This document shows positions 14,570 through 24,063 of a stretch of 64,000 bases of DNA, one piece after another. The notes under the pieces are model-generated. The model had not been told where the DNA came from, did no database searches, and was given only the letters and a program-made list of their open reading frames with translations. The translations under genes and the position numbers were made by a program. This DNA is from Actinomycetes bacterium (GTDB taxonomy: Bacteria > Actinomycetota > Actinomycetes > Mycobacteriales > Mycobacteriaceae), in assembly GCA_023461275.1 (NCBI GenBank), contig JAEYMI010000048.1:124001-188000 (forward strand), read 5' to 3'. The first letter of the stretch is position 1, and every line of letters begins with the position of its first letter.

Positions 14570-17350
14570 TCACCCGAGTTCGACGGCGACCACGCCTCGT
14601 CGGACCGCGGTGATCGCATCGCGGGCGACCCCGGCGAGCGGCGCGTCGGGCCCGACGGTCTGGCGGATTTGTTCGAGCAGGTCGAGCACCTGACGGTTCC
14701 AGCGAACGAAATCGCCCGGCGACAACAGTTGTCCGCGTTCACCGGCCGCGGCCAGACAGTCGGTCAGCGACCGGCCGGATGCCCACAGATTCACCGCGAC
14801 CGAAAATCCGGTGTCGGGTTCTCGCGTGGTGGATACCCGGTGGCGCCGTTCAACGTCGGTCAGGGTGCGCCACACCCCGACCGTATCCCCCACCGCGTGG
14901 CGCATGCGTGTCGATCCCGGCATCGTGTCGATGCCGCCGGCGTTGTCCCGGCGCGCTTCGAAGACCATGGCCGCGACCACCGCGCACAGCTCCGGCGGTG
15001 AGAGCTGGTCCCAGATCCCCGCCCGCAGGCATTCGACCACCAGGAGATCGCTCTCGCTGTAGATCCGGCCCAACAGTTGCCCCGACGGGGTCACCGTCGC
15101 GGTTCCGTCGGAGCGGACGTCGAGATAGCCGAGTTCGGCGAGCACGCCGACGATCCGGTCGAAGGTGATGCCCAGGGTGGATGTGCGCTCGTCGATGCTG
15201 CGTTGCGCGGACACGATCTCGCGGATCAGCCTGTTACGCCGTTCGGCCAGCCGGAAGAGCTCGTCATTGCCCTCGATCCGGTGCGCCGGATGGGCGCGCA
15301 ACGTGCGGCGCAGCCGTTCCAGGTCGGTGTCCTGCGCGGCATCGGCCTTCTTGCCGCGGCCCCTGGGTAGTTCGATTCCGGTGGCGCGCAACGACGATGC
15401 GAGGTCACGACGTCCACGACCGGTTCGCCGGTCGGCATTGCGTGCGAGACGCATGTTGCCCAGCACTTCGGGCGGATTGAGGAAGTCGCCGACCCCGACC
15501 CGACCGCACCAGGCGTCCTCGCTGAGCACCAGCGGCTTCGGGTCGGCCGGCTGTGAGGCCGGTTCCAGGACCACCGCGACGCCACGGTGACGTCCCTGAT
15601 GCAGGCCGATGACGTGGCCCCGCTTGAGCGCGGCCAGATCCTCGGCGGTGGACTGCTGCCGCTCGGCGCGCCGGGTGAACTTCAGGTCGCGTTCGCGCTG
15701 CCGGATGTCCTCACGCAGCCGCATATAGCCGAGGAATCCGGCGTACGGGTCAGATGCCGCATCGTCGGATAGGTCCTCGCCGTGAATGGCGCCCGGGTCC
15801 ACGTCCCGTTTCTCGGCCGCCCGAGCCAGTTCGACGTCGAGTTTGCGCAGGGTTCGCTGCGCGTCGTCGACCTTCCGCGCCTGACCGACCACCGAACGGT
15901 CCGCCTGGAACTGCGCGAACGATCTGTTGAGCAACTCTCGCGATCCGGCCAACCCCAGGCGGCCGATCAGATTGACCGCCATGTTGTATTCGGGTGCGAA
16001 CGAACTGCGCAGCGGGAAGGTGCGGGTGCCGGCCAGTCCGGCGACCTGTTCGGGAACGAGTTCGGGTGTCCACACCACGATGGCGTGCCCCTCGACGTCG
16101 ATGCCGCGACGACCAGCCCGCCCGGTGAGCTGGGTGAACTCGCCCGGGGTGAGATCGACGTGCGCTTCGCCGTTGTACTTGACGAGCCGTTCGAGGACCA
16201 CCGACCGGGCCGGCATGTTGATGCCCAATGCCAGTGTCTCGGTGGCGAACACCATCTTCACCAGGCCCGCGACGAAGAGTTCCTCGACGGCGTGCCGGAA
16301 CATCGGCAACAGACCGGCATGGTGCGCCGCGAATCCGCGGCGCAGACCGGCCCGCCACTCGCCGACGCCGAGGATGTCCTCGTCGGCCGGTGACAGATCC
16401 GAGAGGTGACGATCGATCACCGCGTCGACGGTGATGCTCTCCTCCGGCGTCAACAGGTTCAGGCCCGATCGCAGACACTGCGCGAGCGCCGCGTCGCAGC
16501 CGACGCGGGAGAAGATGAAGCCGATCGCCGGCAGCAGGCCCTCGCGGTCGAGCCGGGTGACCACCTCCGGACGCGAGGGCCCACGGGCACGACGATTGGG
16601 TGCCCCCGACCGTCGTCCGCGTGGCCCGGCGCCGCCCCGCGGGTCACGCTCGTCGGACAGGATGCGGTGCCGGATAAAGCGTTTGAGTTCGGGGTTCACC
16701 TGCGGACGCTTGGCGAATTCAGGGTTCGGGTCGAACAGATCGAACAACCGATTGCCGACCAGCATGTGCTGCCACAGCGGCACCGGCCGGTGCTCGTCGA
16801 CGATGACGGTCGTGTCACCGCGGACGGTCTGGATCCAGTCACCGAACTCCTCGGCGTTGCTCACCGTCGCCGACAGACTGACCACCCGGACCGACGGATC
16901 CAGGTGCAGGATCACTTCTTCCCACACCGCGCCGCGGAACCGGTCGGCGAGAAAATGCACCTCGTCCATCACCACGTGCGACAAACCGCGCAGGGCAGGC
17001 GATTCGGCGTAGATCATGTTGCGGACCACCTCGGTGGTCATCACCACCACGGGTGCATCGGAGTTGATGGAGTTGTCGCCGGTCAACAGGCCGACGTTCT
17101 CACTGCCGTGAATGGCGGCGAGATCGCTGTACTTCTGGTTGCTCAGCGCCTTGATCGGGGTGGTGTAGAAGCATTTCGTCCCGCCGGCAAGAGCCAGATG
17201 CACGGCGAATTCGCCGACGATCGTCTTGCCGGCGCCCGTCGGGGCGCACACCAGCACTCCGTGACCTGATTCGAGTGCCCCACAGGCACGGATCTGGAAG
17301 TCGTCGAGCGCGAAGCCCAGCCGGGACCGAAAGGTGTCGAGTTCGCTCAC
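14570..17350 (-). CDS. helY: Ski2-like DEAD/DEAH-box helicase HelY
   Basis: A 926-residue superfamily 2 helicase. Walker A is APTGAGKTIVGEF (about 37-49), followed by TTPIKALSNQK (Ia), MDEVHFL (DEVH, motif II), SLSATVSNAEEFGDW (III), FATETLALGINMPARSVV (V) and QLTGRAGRRGIDVEGH (VI). The long C-terminal part carries the rRNA-processing-arch-like and DSHCT-type region typical of Ski2/Mtr4 relatives. GTG start overlaps the tatC stop (GTGA). The tatA-tatC-helY order is the same as in M. tuberculosis (Rv2094c-Rv2092c). An RNA or DNA unwinding role is known for the family; the substrate here is inferred. Confidence 0.94.
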   Translation of the reverse strand: MSELDTFRSRLGFALDDFQIRACGALESGHGVLVCAPTGAGKTIVGEFAVHLALAGGTKCFYTTPIKALSNQKYSDLAAIHGSENVGLLTGDNSINSDAPVVVMTTEVVRNMIYAESPALRGLSHVVMDEVHFLADRFRGAVWEEVILHLDPSVRVVSLSATVSNAEEFGDWIQTVRGDTTVIVDEHRPVPLWQHMLVGNRLFDLFDPNPEFAKRPQVNPELKRFIRHRILSDERDPRGGAGPRGRRSGAPNRRARGPSRPEVVTRLDREGLLPAIGFIFSRVGCDAALAQCLRSGLNLLTPEESITVDAVIDRHLSDLSPADEDILGVGEWRAGLRRGFAAHHAGLLPMFRHAVEELFVAGLVKMVFATETLALGINMPARSVVLERLVKYNGEAHVDLTPGEFTQLTGRAGRRGIDVEGHAIVVWTPELVPEQVAGLAGTRTFPLRSSFAPEYNMAVNLIGRLGLAGSRELLNRSFAQFQADRSVVGQARKVDDAQRTLRKLDVELARAAEKRDVDPGAIHGEDLSDDAASDPYAGFLGYMRLREDIRQRERDLKFTRRAERQQSTAEDLAALKRGHVIGLHQGRHRGVAVVLEPASQPADPKPLVLSEDAWCGRVGVGDFLNPPEVLGNMRLARNADRRTGRGRRDLASSLRATGIELPRGRGKKADAAQDTDLERLRRTLRAHPAHRIEGNDELFRLAERRNRLIREIVSAQRSIDERTSTLGITFDRIVGVLAELGYLDVRSDGTATVTPSGQLLGRIYSESDLLVVECLRAGIWDQLSPPELCAVVAAMVFEARRDNAGGIDTMPGSTRMRHAVGDTVGVWRTLTDVERRHRVSTTREPDTGFSVAVNLWASGRSLTDCLAAAGERGQLLSPGDFVRWNRQVLDLLEQIRQTVGPDAPLAGVARDAITAVRRGVVAVELG

Positions 17351-18324
17351 AGGATGTCGTCGAATGTGTCCTGGTCGCGCACGGACGATCGCACCGGACC
17401 GGACGGGCCGACGGGTTCGGGGCGGCGCAGCGTCGACGCCCGCGGCGCACCGGAACCACTCTGGATGGGGCTCGCCTCGTCGTCCGGGGTGGACAGCCAG
17501 TCCGGCGCCTGCCGTGCCCGGCGCCGGTCGATGATCCGGGTGAACTGGATGGCCAGTTCGAGCAGCACGGTCAGCGCGCCGGCCAGCGCGAGCATGGTGA
17601 ACGGATCCGACCCCGGTGTCACCACGGCCGCGAAGACGAACATCGCGAAGACCAGACCGCGCCGCCAGCTCTTGAGTCGCGCATAGTGCAGGACGCCGAT
17701 CAGGTTGAGCGCGATGATCAGCAACGGCATCTCGAAGCTGACGCCGAAGATCACCAACAGGTGCAGCATGAACGCGAAGTACTGGTCGCCGGCGAGCGCG
17801 GTGACCTGAACGTTGTCACCAACAGTCAGCAGGAAGTGAAATGCCTTGGCCACCACCAGGTATGCCAGGACCGCGCCGGCCGTGAACAGCACCGCGGCAG
17901 CCGAGACGAAGAACACCGCGTACCGACGTTCCTTGTCCAGCAGACCGGGAGTGATGAACTGCCAGAGCTGGTAGAACCACACCGGGCACGCGAGAACCAC
18001 GCCCGCGGTCAGTGCGACCTTGAGGCGCAGCATGAATTGATCGAATGGTCCGGTCGCGAGCAACCGGCACGAGTCGTCCGCGGTCAGCGTCGCACGCGAC
18101 GACGCCGGGAGTTCACAGTAGGGCCCGCGTATGAGGTCGCCGAGCGATTCGACCCCGAAGATGCCGTGCGAGTACCAGACAAAGCCGATGGTCGTGGTCA
18201 GGGCAATCGCAATGAGCGAGATGACCAGGCGCGTACGCAGCTCGTAGAGATGTTCGGCCAACGGCATCGTGCCATCGGGGTTGAGCCTGCGTTTGCGATT
18301 TCTGGGGTCGAGGGAAATCCGCAC
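17347..18324 (-). CDS. tatC: Sec-independent protein translocase TatC
   Basis: The six-helix receptor of the twin-arginine translocase, 325 residues from GTG 18324. The conserved N-terminal MPLAEHLYELRTRLVISL motif recognises Tat signal peptides. Membrane segments are visible at about 40-60, 110-130, 150-175, 195-220 and two near 225-265, with the conserved FGVSFEMPLL. A 55-residue charged cytoplasmic tail follows, longer than in E. coli TatC but usual for this order. It follows tatA after 19 bp and overlaps helY. Confidence 0.95.
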   Translation of the reverse strand: MRISLDPRNRKRRLNPDGTMPLAEHLYELRTRLVISLIAIALTTTIGFVWYSHGIFGVESLGDLIRGPYCELPASSRATLTADDSCRLLATGPFDQFMLRLKVALTAGVVLACPVWFYQLWQFITPGLLDKERRYAVFFVSAAAVLFTAGAVLAYLVVAKAFHFLLTVGDNVQVTALAGDQYFAFMLHLLVIFGVSFEMPLLIIALNLIGVLHYARLKSWRRGLVFAMFVFAAVVTPGSDPFTMLALAGALTVLLELAIQFTRIIDRRRARQAPDWLSTPDDEASPIQSGSGAPRASTLRRPEPVGPSGPVRSSVRDQDTFDDIL

Positions 18325-18343
18325 CGATGGTCCCGGTGCGCCC

Positions 18344-18625
18344 TTACGCCGACTTCTTGATGTCGTCGCTGGGTGTCGCGGTGCCCGGCGCCGGGTTCGA
18401 TCCGGTCGGCAGCTCACGCTGGGCCTCGGTGGCCGTGTCCGTCGGGGTCACACCAGTCTGGGACGACGACGAGTCACCGTCGGACTGCATCTCCTTGATC
18501 TCGCTCTTGAAGATGCGCATGGATCGTCCCAGCCCACGAGCGGCGTCGGGCAGCTTCTTGGAACCGAACAGGATCAGGAAGGCCAGCAGCACGAGAATGA
18601 TGTGCCAAGGCTGGATCGCGCCCAT
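18344..18625 (-). CDS. tatA: Twin-arginine translocase subunit TatA
   Basis: A 93-residue protein with one N-terminal transmembrane helix (HIILVLLAFLILF), the FGSKKLPDAARGLGRSMRIFK amphipathic hinge region, and a Ser/Thr/Pro-rich tail. TatA oligomerises around TatC to form the translocation path for folded proteins. The ATG at 18625 is preceded by GGAGG at 6-10 nt. It is the first tat gene of the cluster, 89 bp after pafC. Confidence 0.94.
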   Translation of the reverse strand: MGAIQPWHIILVLLAFLILFGSKKLPDAARGLGRSMRIFKSEIKEMQSDGDSSSSQTGVTPTDTATEAQRELPTGSNPAPGTATPSDDIKKSA

Positions 18626-18714
18626 GATAGTTACCTCCACTCGAGCGTCGCGCGGCCGTAGACCACGCGATTCATCGTACCCGAGGCTCCTCCCGCCGCC
18701 AGCGCACCTCGGGC

Positions 18715-19680
18715 TCAGGCGTATCGGCGTCGTGCGGCCAGCGCGGCGTCGGTGACATGCCTGGACACATCGGCGTCGTCGATCACCCGGATCCGGCCGC
18801 CGAATCCGAGCAGGAAACGCGTCAACCACTCCACGGACCCGTAGACCAGCCGGGCGCGGACCGCCGACTCGAGGTCGGTGCGCGCATCGAGCGGCTCGAC
18901 GGGTTCGATCATGAAGTAGTCCAGTGCCCAGAGCTGCGACGGTTCGATCTCGATCAGCACCGACGGCAAATCGGGGTTGTCGGCCAGGACCACCGACTGC
19001 GACGACTCGGCGGCCTGCTGCGGCGGTGCCGACGGCTCGTCGAGCACTGTCGCCTCCTCCACCCGATCGAACCGGAACAGTCGCACTCCCTCGCTGCTGC
19101 GACACCAGGCCTCGAGGTAGGTGTTGTTGTCCATCACCTGAAGCCGGATCGGGTCGACTATCCGCTCGCTGACCGTGTCGCCGGTCGCCGAGTAATAGCG
19201 AATCCGCACCGCGCGCCGGCTGCGTACCGCGTCGCGCAAAGCGGCGTGCGTGATCACCGCCTCGTCGTCGACGGCGTCATCGGTGGCGCGATGAGCAGGT
19301 ACCGACTCGCCGACGGCCTGTTCGATCTTGGCGATCGCCCGGCGGCTAGCATCACGATCGACGGCGCCCGGGGTGTCGACGAGTGCCTGCAGGGCAACCA
19401 GCAGCGTCGAGGCCTCGGTGGTCGTCAGCCGAAGCGGACGATCCATCCCGGCGCTGAACCGGATGTTGACCACGCCCTCGGTGTACTCGAGGTCGATCAG
19501 GTCGTCCGGGTAGTAGCCCGGCAGACCACAGACGAACAGCTGGTCGAGATCCTTGGTGAGTTGCCGCGGCGTCACCCCGAGGTCGGCGGCCGCCTGATCG
19601 ATCGAGATCCCGCTGCGCGCGGCGAAATACGGCACCAGGGCGAGCAGCCGCGAGATGCGTGAGGGTTGGGCCGCCATCAA
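18715..19680 (-). CDS. pafC: WYL-domain transcription regulator PafC
   Basis: One half of the PafBC heterodimer, which in mycobacteria activates the LexA-independent DNA damage response and senses single-stranded DNA through WYL domains. The 321-residue protein has an N-terminal winged helix (ISRLLALVPYFAAR, then IDQAAADLGVTPRQLTKDL) and a WYL-type domain with AVRIRYYSATGDTVSERIVDP. The ATG overlaps the pafB stop. Placement directly after pafB and before tatA matches M. tuberculosis Rv2095c. Confidence 0.93.
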   Translation of the reverse strand: MMAAQPSRISRLLALVPYFAARSGISIDQAAADLGVTPRQLTKDLDQLFVCGLPGYYPDDLIDLEYTEGVVNIRFSAGMDRPLRLTTTEASTLLVALQALVDTPGAVDRDASRRAIAKIEQAVGESVPAHRATDDAVDDEAVITHAALRDAVRSRRAVRIRYYSATGDTVSERIVDPIRLQVMDNNTYLEAWCRSSEGVRLFRFDRVEEATVLDEPSAPPQQAAESSQSVVLADNPDLPSVLIEIEPSQLWALDYFMIEPVEPLDARTDLESAVRARLVYGSVEWLTRFLLGFGGRIRVIDDADVSRHVTDAALAARRRYA

Positions 19681-20663
19681 CGACCCGCCGCCACGAGCGC
19701 GTCGAGTCCGGCGACGACAGCGTCACGCAGTTCCGGCGGATCGAGCACGACCGCATCGGCGCCAGCGGCAAGCACCAGACGCGCCAACGTGCTCAGTGAC
19801 GTGATGGTGACCGTGGCGACATCGCCGGGTTGGCCGTCGTGGGTGTGCGGCGCCACCCCGTCGGCGAGCCTGCGCAGCCCCGCGGCCTTTCCGGCGGCCA
19901 ACCAGATATGTGCCACACCGCTGTCACCGCCGGCGGCCACATCGACCGCTTCGGTGACGATGTGCTGCAGGTCCACCCCGTCGGGAATGCTCACCGCGCC
20001 GGCCCGGCCGACAGTGGCGACCGCCGAGATCCGCGACAACCGGAACGTTCGAACCGCGCCGCGATCCCGGTCGTGTCCGACCACGTACCAGCGACGACGA
20101 TGGGTGACGACTCCCCACGGCTCGAGGGTGCGGGTGACCGCCGACGATGCCGAACTCCCCCGATAACTGAACCGCACCGCGTAGCCGTCGGCGATCGCGG
20201 CGAGCATCGCGCCGATCTCGGTCTCGGACCCCATCGACCGGGACGAGTCGGCGGCTCTGATGCCGAGATCGTCGTCGGCGCGCACGTCGATGCCCGCCGC
20301 CTGGAGTTTGAGGATCGCGGTTTGCGAGATGGTCGAGACCTCGGGAGTGACCCACAGCGCCGACGCCGTCGCGATGGCCGCCGCCTCGTCGGGCTCAAGC
20401 GTGATGTCGGGCAGGTTGTAGCTCTCGGGGTCGATCCGGTAACCGTCGGCGTTGCCGCTCGGCGAGCGGCCGGTGATCAGCGGCACGCCGAGATCGCGCA
20501 GTTCGGTCTTGTCGCGCTCGAACATGCGGTTGAAGGCATCGTCAGAGCGATTCTCCTGGTACCCGGCGACGTTGGCACGGATGTACTCCGCCGTGACGAA
20601 CTGCCTGGTGGACAGCAGGCAGATCACCAGGTTCAGCAGTCGCTCGACTTTGGAGGTTGCCAC
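19677..20663 (-). CDS. pafB: WYL-domain transcription regulator PafB
   Basis: Partner of PafC, 328 residues from GTG 20663. It begins with a winged helix (KVERLLNLVICLLSTRQFVTA) and has a WYL domain with AVRFSYRGS and EPWGVVTHRRRWYVVGHDRDR. The proteasome-accessory name is historical: the established role is transcription of DNA-repair genes with RNA polymerase. It starts 16 bp after pafA on the same strand and overlaps pafC by four bases. Confidence 0.93.
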   Translation of the reverse strand: MATSKVERLLNLVICLLSTRQFVTAEYIRANVAGYQENRSDDAFNRMFERDKTELRDLGVPLITGRSPSGNADGYRIDPESYNLPDITLEPDEAAAIATASALWVTPEVSTISQTAILKLQAAGIDVRADDDLGIRAADSSRSMGSETEIGAMLAAIADGYAVRFSYRGSSASSAVTRTLEPWGVVTHRRRWYVVGHDRDRGAVRTFRLSRISAVATVGRAGAVSIPDGVDLQHIVTEAVDVAAGGDSGVAHIWLAAGKAAGLRRLADGVAPHTHDGQPGDVATVTITSLSTLARLVLAAGADAVVLDPPELRDAVVAGLDALVAAGR

Positions 20664-20679
20664 CGCGACAGCTTATGCC

Positions 20680-22038
20680 TCACATGGAGGCGATCAGACG
20701 ATCGACGCGCTCGTCGACGCTGCGGAACGGGTCCTTGCACAGCACTGTGCGCTGCGCCTGGTCGTTCAGTTTCAGGTGCACCCAGTCCACGGTGAAGTCA
20801 CGACCCGCCTTCTGTGCGGCGGAGATGAAATCACCGCGCAGTTTGGCGCGTGTGGTCTGCGGTGGTTCGTTGACCGCGGTCTTGATGTCCTCGTCGGTGG
20901 TGGCGCGCGTGACCAGCCCCTTGCGGGTGAGCAGGTCGAACACACCCCGGCCACGTTTGATGTCGTGGAAGGCCAGATCCAGCTGGGCGATCTTGGGATC
21001 GGAGAGCTCCATCGAATACCGGTCCTGGTAGCGCTGGAACAGTTTGCGCTTGATCACCCAGTCGACCTCGGTGTCGACCTTCGCGAAGTCGTCGGCCTCG
21101 ACGGCGTCGAGCATTCGTCCCCACAGATCGACGACCTTGTCCATCTCCGGATCGGGGCGACGGTTGGTCAGGTGCTCGACGGCCCGGGCGTGATACTCGC
21201 GCTGGATGTCCAGGGCACTGGCCTGCCGTCCGCCGGCCAGGCGCACCGGACGGCGGCCGGTCGGATCGTGACTGACCTCGCGGATCGCGCGGATCGGATT
21301 GTCGAGAGCGAAATCACGGAAGGCCACGCCTGCCTCGATCATCTCCAGCACGAGCGCGGCCGAACCGACCTTGAGCATCGTGGTCATCTCCGACATGTTG
21401 GAGTCACCGACGATGACATGCAGGCGGCGGTACTTCTCGGCGTCGGCGTGCGGCTCGTCGCGGGTGTTGATGATCGGGCGCGACCGGGTGGTCGCCGAGG
21501 AGACGCCCTCCCAGATGTGCTCGGCGCGTTGCGACAGGCAGAACGTCGCCGCCTTCGGCGTCTGCAGGACCTTGCCCGCGCCGCAGATCAGCTGTCGGGT
21601 CACCAGGAACGGCAGCAGGACGTCGGAGATGCGGGAGAACTCACCGGCCCGCACCACGAGATAGTTCTCGTGGCAGCCGTAGGAGTTGCCCGCGGAGTCG
21701 GTGTTGTTCTTGAAGAGGTAGATGTCGCCGCCGATACCCTCATCGGCCAGACGCTGTTCGGCGTCGACGAGGAGATCCTCGAGCACGAGCTCACCGGCCC
21801 GATCGTGGTTGATCAGCTGGATGAGGCTGTCGCATTCAGCGGTCGCATACTCCGGATGCGACCCGACGTCGAGATAGAGCCGGGCGCCGTTCTGCAGAAA
21901 GACATTCGACGATCTGCCCCACGACACCACCCGGCGGAACAGATACCGGGCGACCTCGTCGGGACTGAGTCGACGGTGGCCGTGAAAGGTGCACGTGACA
22001 CCGAACTCGGTCTCGATTCCCATGATTCGACGCTGCAC
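20680..22038 (-). CDS. pafA: Pup-protein ligase PafA
   Basis: Joins the C-terminal glutamate of Pup to substrate lysines, using ATP, and so marks proteins for the proteasome. The 452 residues equal the M. tuberculosis enzyme in length, from GTG 22038: MQRRIMGIETEFGVTCTFHG with the catalytic Glu/Asp-bearing beta strands, YLFKNNTDSAGNSYGCHENY, and NTRDEPHADAEKYRRLHVI. These glutamine-synthetase-like motifs are nearly invariant in the family. The gene lies between prcA and pafB, all on the minus strand. Confidence 0.96.
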   Translation of the reverse strand: MQRRIMGIETEFGVTCTFHGHRRLSPDEVARYLFRRVVSWGRSSNVFLQNGARLYLDVGSHPEYATAECDSLIQLINHDRAGELVLEDLLVDAEQRLADEGIGGDIYLFKNNTDSAGNSYGCHENYLVVRAGEFSRISDVLLPFLVTRQLICGAGKVLQTPKAATFCLSQRAEHIWEGVSSATTRSRPIINTRDEPHADAEKYRRLHVIVGDSNMSEMTTMLKVGSAALVLEMIEAGVAFRDFALDNPIRAIREVSHDPTGRRPVRLAGGRQASALDIQREYHARAVEHLTNRRPDPEMDKVVDLWGRMLDAVEADDFAKVDTEVDWVIKRKLFQRYQDRYSMELSDPKIAQLDLAFHDIKRGRGVFDLLTRKGLVTRATTDEDIKTAVNEPPQTTRAKLRGDFISAAQKAGRDFTVDWVHLKLNDQAQRTVLCKDPFRSVDERVDRLIASM

Positions 22039-22112
22039 AGCTCAACCCTACCCGCGCATGTCGTGTCGGACGTGACGACGCGACATGCGCGCCGGGTCCT
22101 AAGACCGCGGCG

Positions 22113-22892
22113 TCAATCCGCGTCGGCCTGGGCTCCGGTGTCGGTGGGTGCCGCGTCGGCCGCCGCGGCGGGCAGCAACTCGGTGACCTTGTCGGCCGCG
22201 AGTCGTTTGAACGCACGACGGGGCCGGTTGCGGTCCAGAATCGCCACCTCGAGGTCACCCGCGGAGAGCACGCGAGGCGCCGGAGCGGCTGCCCCGGCGG
22301 TGCCCGAGGGCGCTTCTGCCGGCGTCTGCAGCGCGGTCACCGCAATCTTCACCGCTTCGGAGAGCGGGAGATCGGGTTGATACGACTCACGCAACGCCGC
22401 GGCGATCGATTCGGTCGCACCACCCATCACCAGGAACCGGGTCTCGTCGGAGATCGATCCGTCATAGGAGATGCGGTAGAGCTGCGAGGGCTTCGGCTTG
22501 CCGTACTTGGCCACCTCGGCGACACACAACTCCACCTCGTACGGCTTGGGCTGCTCGGTGAACACCGCGCCCAGCGACGTCGCGTAGGCATTGGCCAGCG
22601 ACAGCCCGGAGACGTCCGCGCGGTCGTAGCTGTAACCGCGCATGTCGGCGAGTTGGATACCGGCCTTGCGAAGGCTCTCGAACTCGTTGTACTTGCCGAC
22701 CGCGGCGAACCCGATGCGGTCGTAGATCTCGCTGACCTTGCGCAGGGTGTTCGACGGGTTCTCCGCGACGAACAGCACGCCGTCGGCGTAGGTCAGGGCG
22801 ACCACGCTGCGGCCCCGGGCAATTCCCTTGCGCGCCAGTTCCGAGCGGTCGCGCATGATCTGCTCGGCGCTGGCGTAATACGGAAAGGTCAC
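22113..22892 (-). CDS. prcA: 20S proteasome alpha subunit
   Basis: Forms the outer heptameric rings of the bacterial 20S proteasome that gate the chamber and dock the Mpa ATPase. The 259-residue protein begins TFPYYASAEQIMRDRSELARKGIARGRSVVAL, the gating N-terminus and H0 helix, and keeps FTEQPKPYEVELCVAEV. The C-terminal 35 residues are acidic and alanine-rich, as usual. GTG start overlaps the prcB stop (GTGA). Confidence 0.95.
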   Translation of the reverse strand: MTFPYYASAEQIMRDRSELARKGIARGRSVVALTYADGVLFVAENPSNTLRKVSEIYDRIGFAAVGKYNEFESLRKAGIQLADMRGYSYDRADVSGLSLANAYATSLGAVFTEQPKPYEVELCVAEVAKYGKPKPSQLYRISYDGSISDETRFLVMGGATESIAAALRESYQPDLPLSEAVKIAVTALQTPAEAPSGTAGAAAPAPRVLSAGDLEVAILDRNRPRRAFKRLAADKVTELLPAAAADAAPTDTGAQADAD

Positions 22893-23767
22893 CGCGCATC
22901 CCCTTCGTGTTGTGCGGCGCGACGTTCGACGACCGCACGGGCCGCGGCCTCGATCGCCGACGGCTCGACCTCGGTGGCGCCGTCGGCGCTCACGATGACC
23001 GCGGTCGGGAAGATCTTGCGAACGATGTCGGGTCCGCCGGTCGCAGAGTCGTCGTCGGCGGCGTCGTAGAGCGCTTCGACGGCGATCGCGAGTGCCGACT
23101 CGGCATCCAAATCCGGACGGTAGAGCTTCTTCAACGACGACTTGGCGAACACCGAACCGGAGCCGATGGCCTGGTAGCCGCCGAACTCCTCATGCCGGTC
23201 GCCCGCGATGTCGAAGGAGAAGATCCGGCCGCGTTCGGTCGGTGAATCGTGATCGATGTCGTATCCGACGAGCAGCGGAATGGCGGCCAGGCCCTGCATC
23301 GCCGCGCCCAGATTTCCGCGCACCATAGACGCCAGGCGGCTGACCTTGCCGTCGAGGGTCAGCGGCACACCCTCGATCTTCTCGTAATGCTCGAGCTCGA
23401 CCGCGAACAGCCGAACCATCTCGATGGCGATCCCTGCGGTGCCCGCGATACCGGCCGCCGAATACTCGTCGGTGACGTACACCTTCTGCACATCGCGGGT
23501 GGCGATCAGATTGCCCATGGTCGCGCGGCGATCGCCGGCCAGCACCACGCCACCGGGATAGGACACCGCGACGATGGTGGTGCCGTGCGGGATGTCGGCG
23601 GCGGTCACCGGTGTGCCCCGCTCAGCCCGATACTGCGGCAGTTGCTCGGGAGCGTGCGCACGAAGGTATTCGGTGAACGACGAGATGTCGGCACCCGACG
23701 CCAGCGGCCGGGCTGCCATGGATCGGGAGAGGGATGGATGGACCGGTGAACCGAAACCGTCGCTCAC
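22889..23767 (-). CDS. prcB: 20S proteasome beta subunit
   Basis: Catalytic subunit, an N-terminal-nucleophile threonine protease. The 292-residue precursor has a propeptide of 62 residues ending ADIPHG, with cleavage expected before Thr63 (TTIVAVSYPGGVVLAGDRR). Asp and Lys partners are in this segment and in the GNLIATRDVQKV stretch. The GTG start overlaps the pup stop and the stop overlaps prcA, so pup-prcB-prcA are translationally coupled. Confidence 0.96.
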   Translation of the reverse strand: MSDGFGSPVHPSLSRSMAARPLASGADISSFTEYLRAHAPEQLPQYRAERGTPVTAADIPHGTTIVAVSYPGGVVLAGDRRATMGNLIATRDVQKVYVTDEYSAAGIAGTAGIAIEMVRLFAVELEHYEKIEGVPLTLDGKVSRLASMVRGNLGAAMQGLAAIPLLVGYDIDHDSPTERGRIFSFDIAGDRHEEFGGYQAIGSGSVFAKSSLKKLYRPDLDAESALAIAVEALYDAADDDSATGGPDIVRKIFPTAVIVSADGATEVEPSAIEAAARAVVERRAAQHEGDAR

Positions 23768-23955
23768 TGGCCGCCCTTCTGCACGTACGCGCGCACGAAG
23801 TCCTCGGCGTTCTCCTCGAGCACGTCATCGATCTCGTCGAGCAGGTCGTCGGTGTCCTCGGCAAGCTTCTCGCGACGTTCCTGTCCCGCGCTGCCGTCGG
23901 AACCGATGTCGCCATCGTCGTCGCCGCCACCGCGCTTGGTCTGTTCCTGCGCCAT
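23764..23955 (-). CDS. pup: Prokaryotic ubiquitin-like protein Pup
   Basis: The 63-residue protein modifier. It is disordered and acidic, with a central coiled-coil-forming segment (LDEIDDVLEENAEDFVRAY) that binds Mpa, and ends KGGQ. The C-terminal Gln has to be deamidated to Glu by Dop before PafA can use it, so this genome needs Dop. The Shine-Dalgarno AAGGAGG lies 8 nt before the ATG. A 9-bp inverted repeat sits in the leader region (23974-23998). Confidence 0.97.
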   Translation of the reverse strand: MAQEQTKRGGGDDDGDIGSDGSAGQERREKLAEDTDDLLDEIDDVLEENAEDFVRAYVQKGGQ

Positions 23956-23973
23956 CTGCTTGCCTCCTTGAAT

Positions 23974-23998
23974 TGATCACCCGTGTCGGGGGTGATCA
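23974..23998. promoter_or_regulatory. Inverted repeat upstream of pup
   Basis: TGATCACCC (23974-23982) and GGGTGATCA (23990-23998) form nine perfect pairs around a 7-nt spacer in the 108-bp dop-pup gap, ending 19 bp before the pup ATG. It could be an operator or a leader hairpin for pup, or a terminator for dop, which lies upstream on the same strand. No T-run follows it. Confidence 0.5.
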
Positions 23999-24063
23999 CG
24001 TTCATCACACATTACCGTGACCGTCCCGAACGAGGCGGAACACTCGCACTCCGCGCGGGTGTG

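Noticed and set aside
20452..22380. 642-residue plus-strand open frame
   Set aside because: It is antisense to pafA and parts of pafB and prcA, whose proteins are clearly conserved. Its His/Arg/Gly-rich composition is typical of a high-GC shadow frame.
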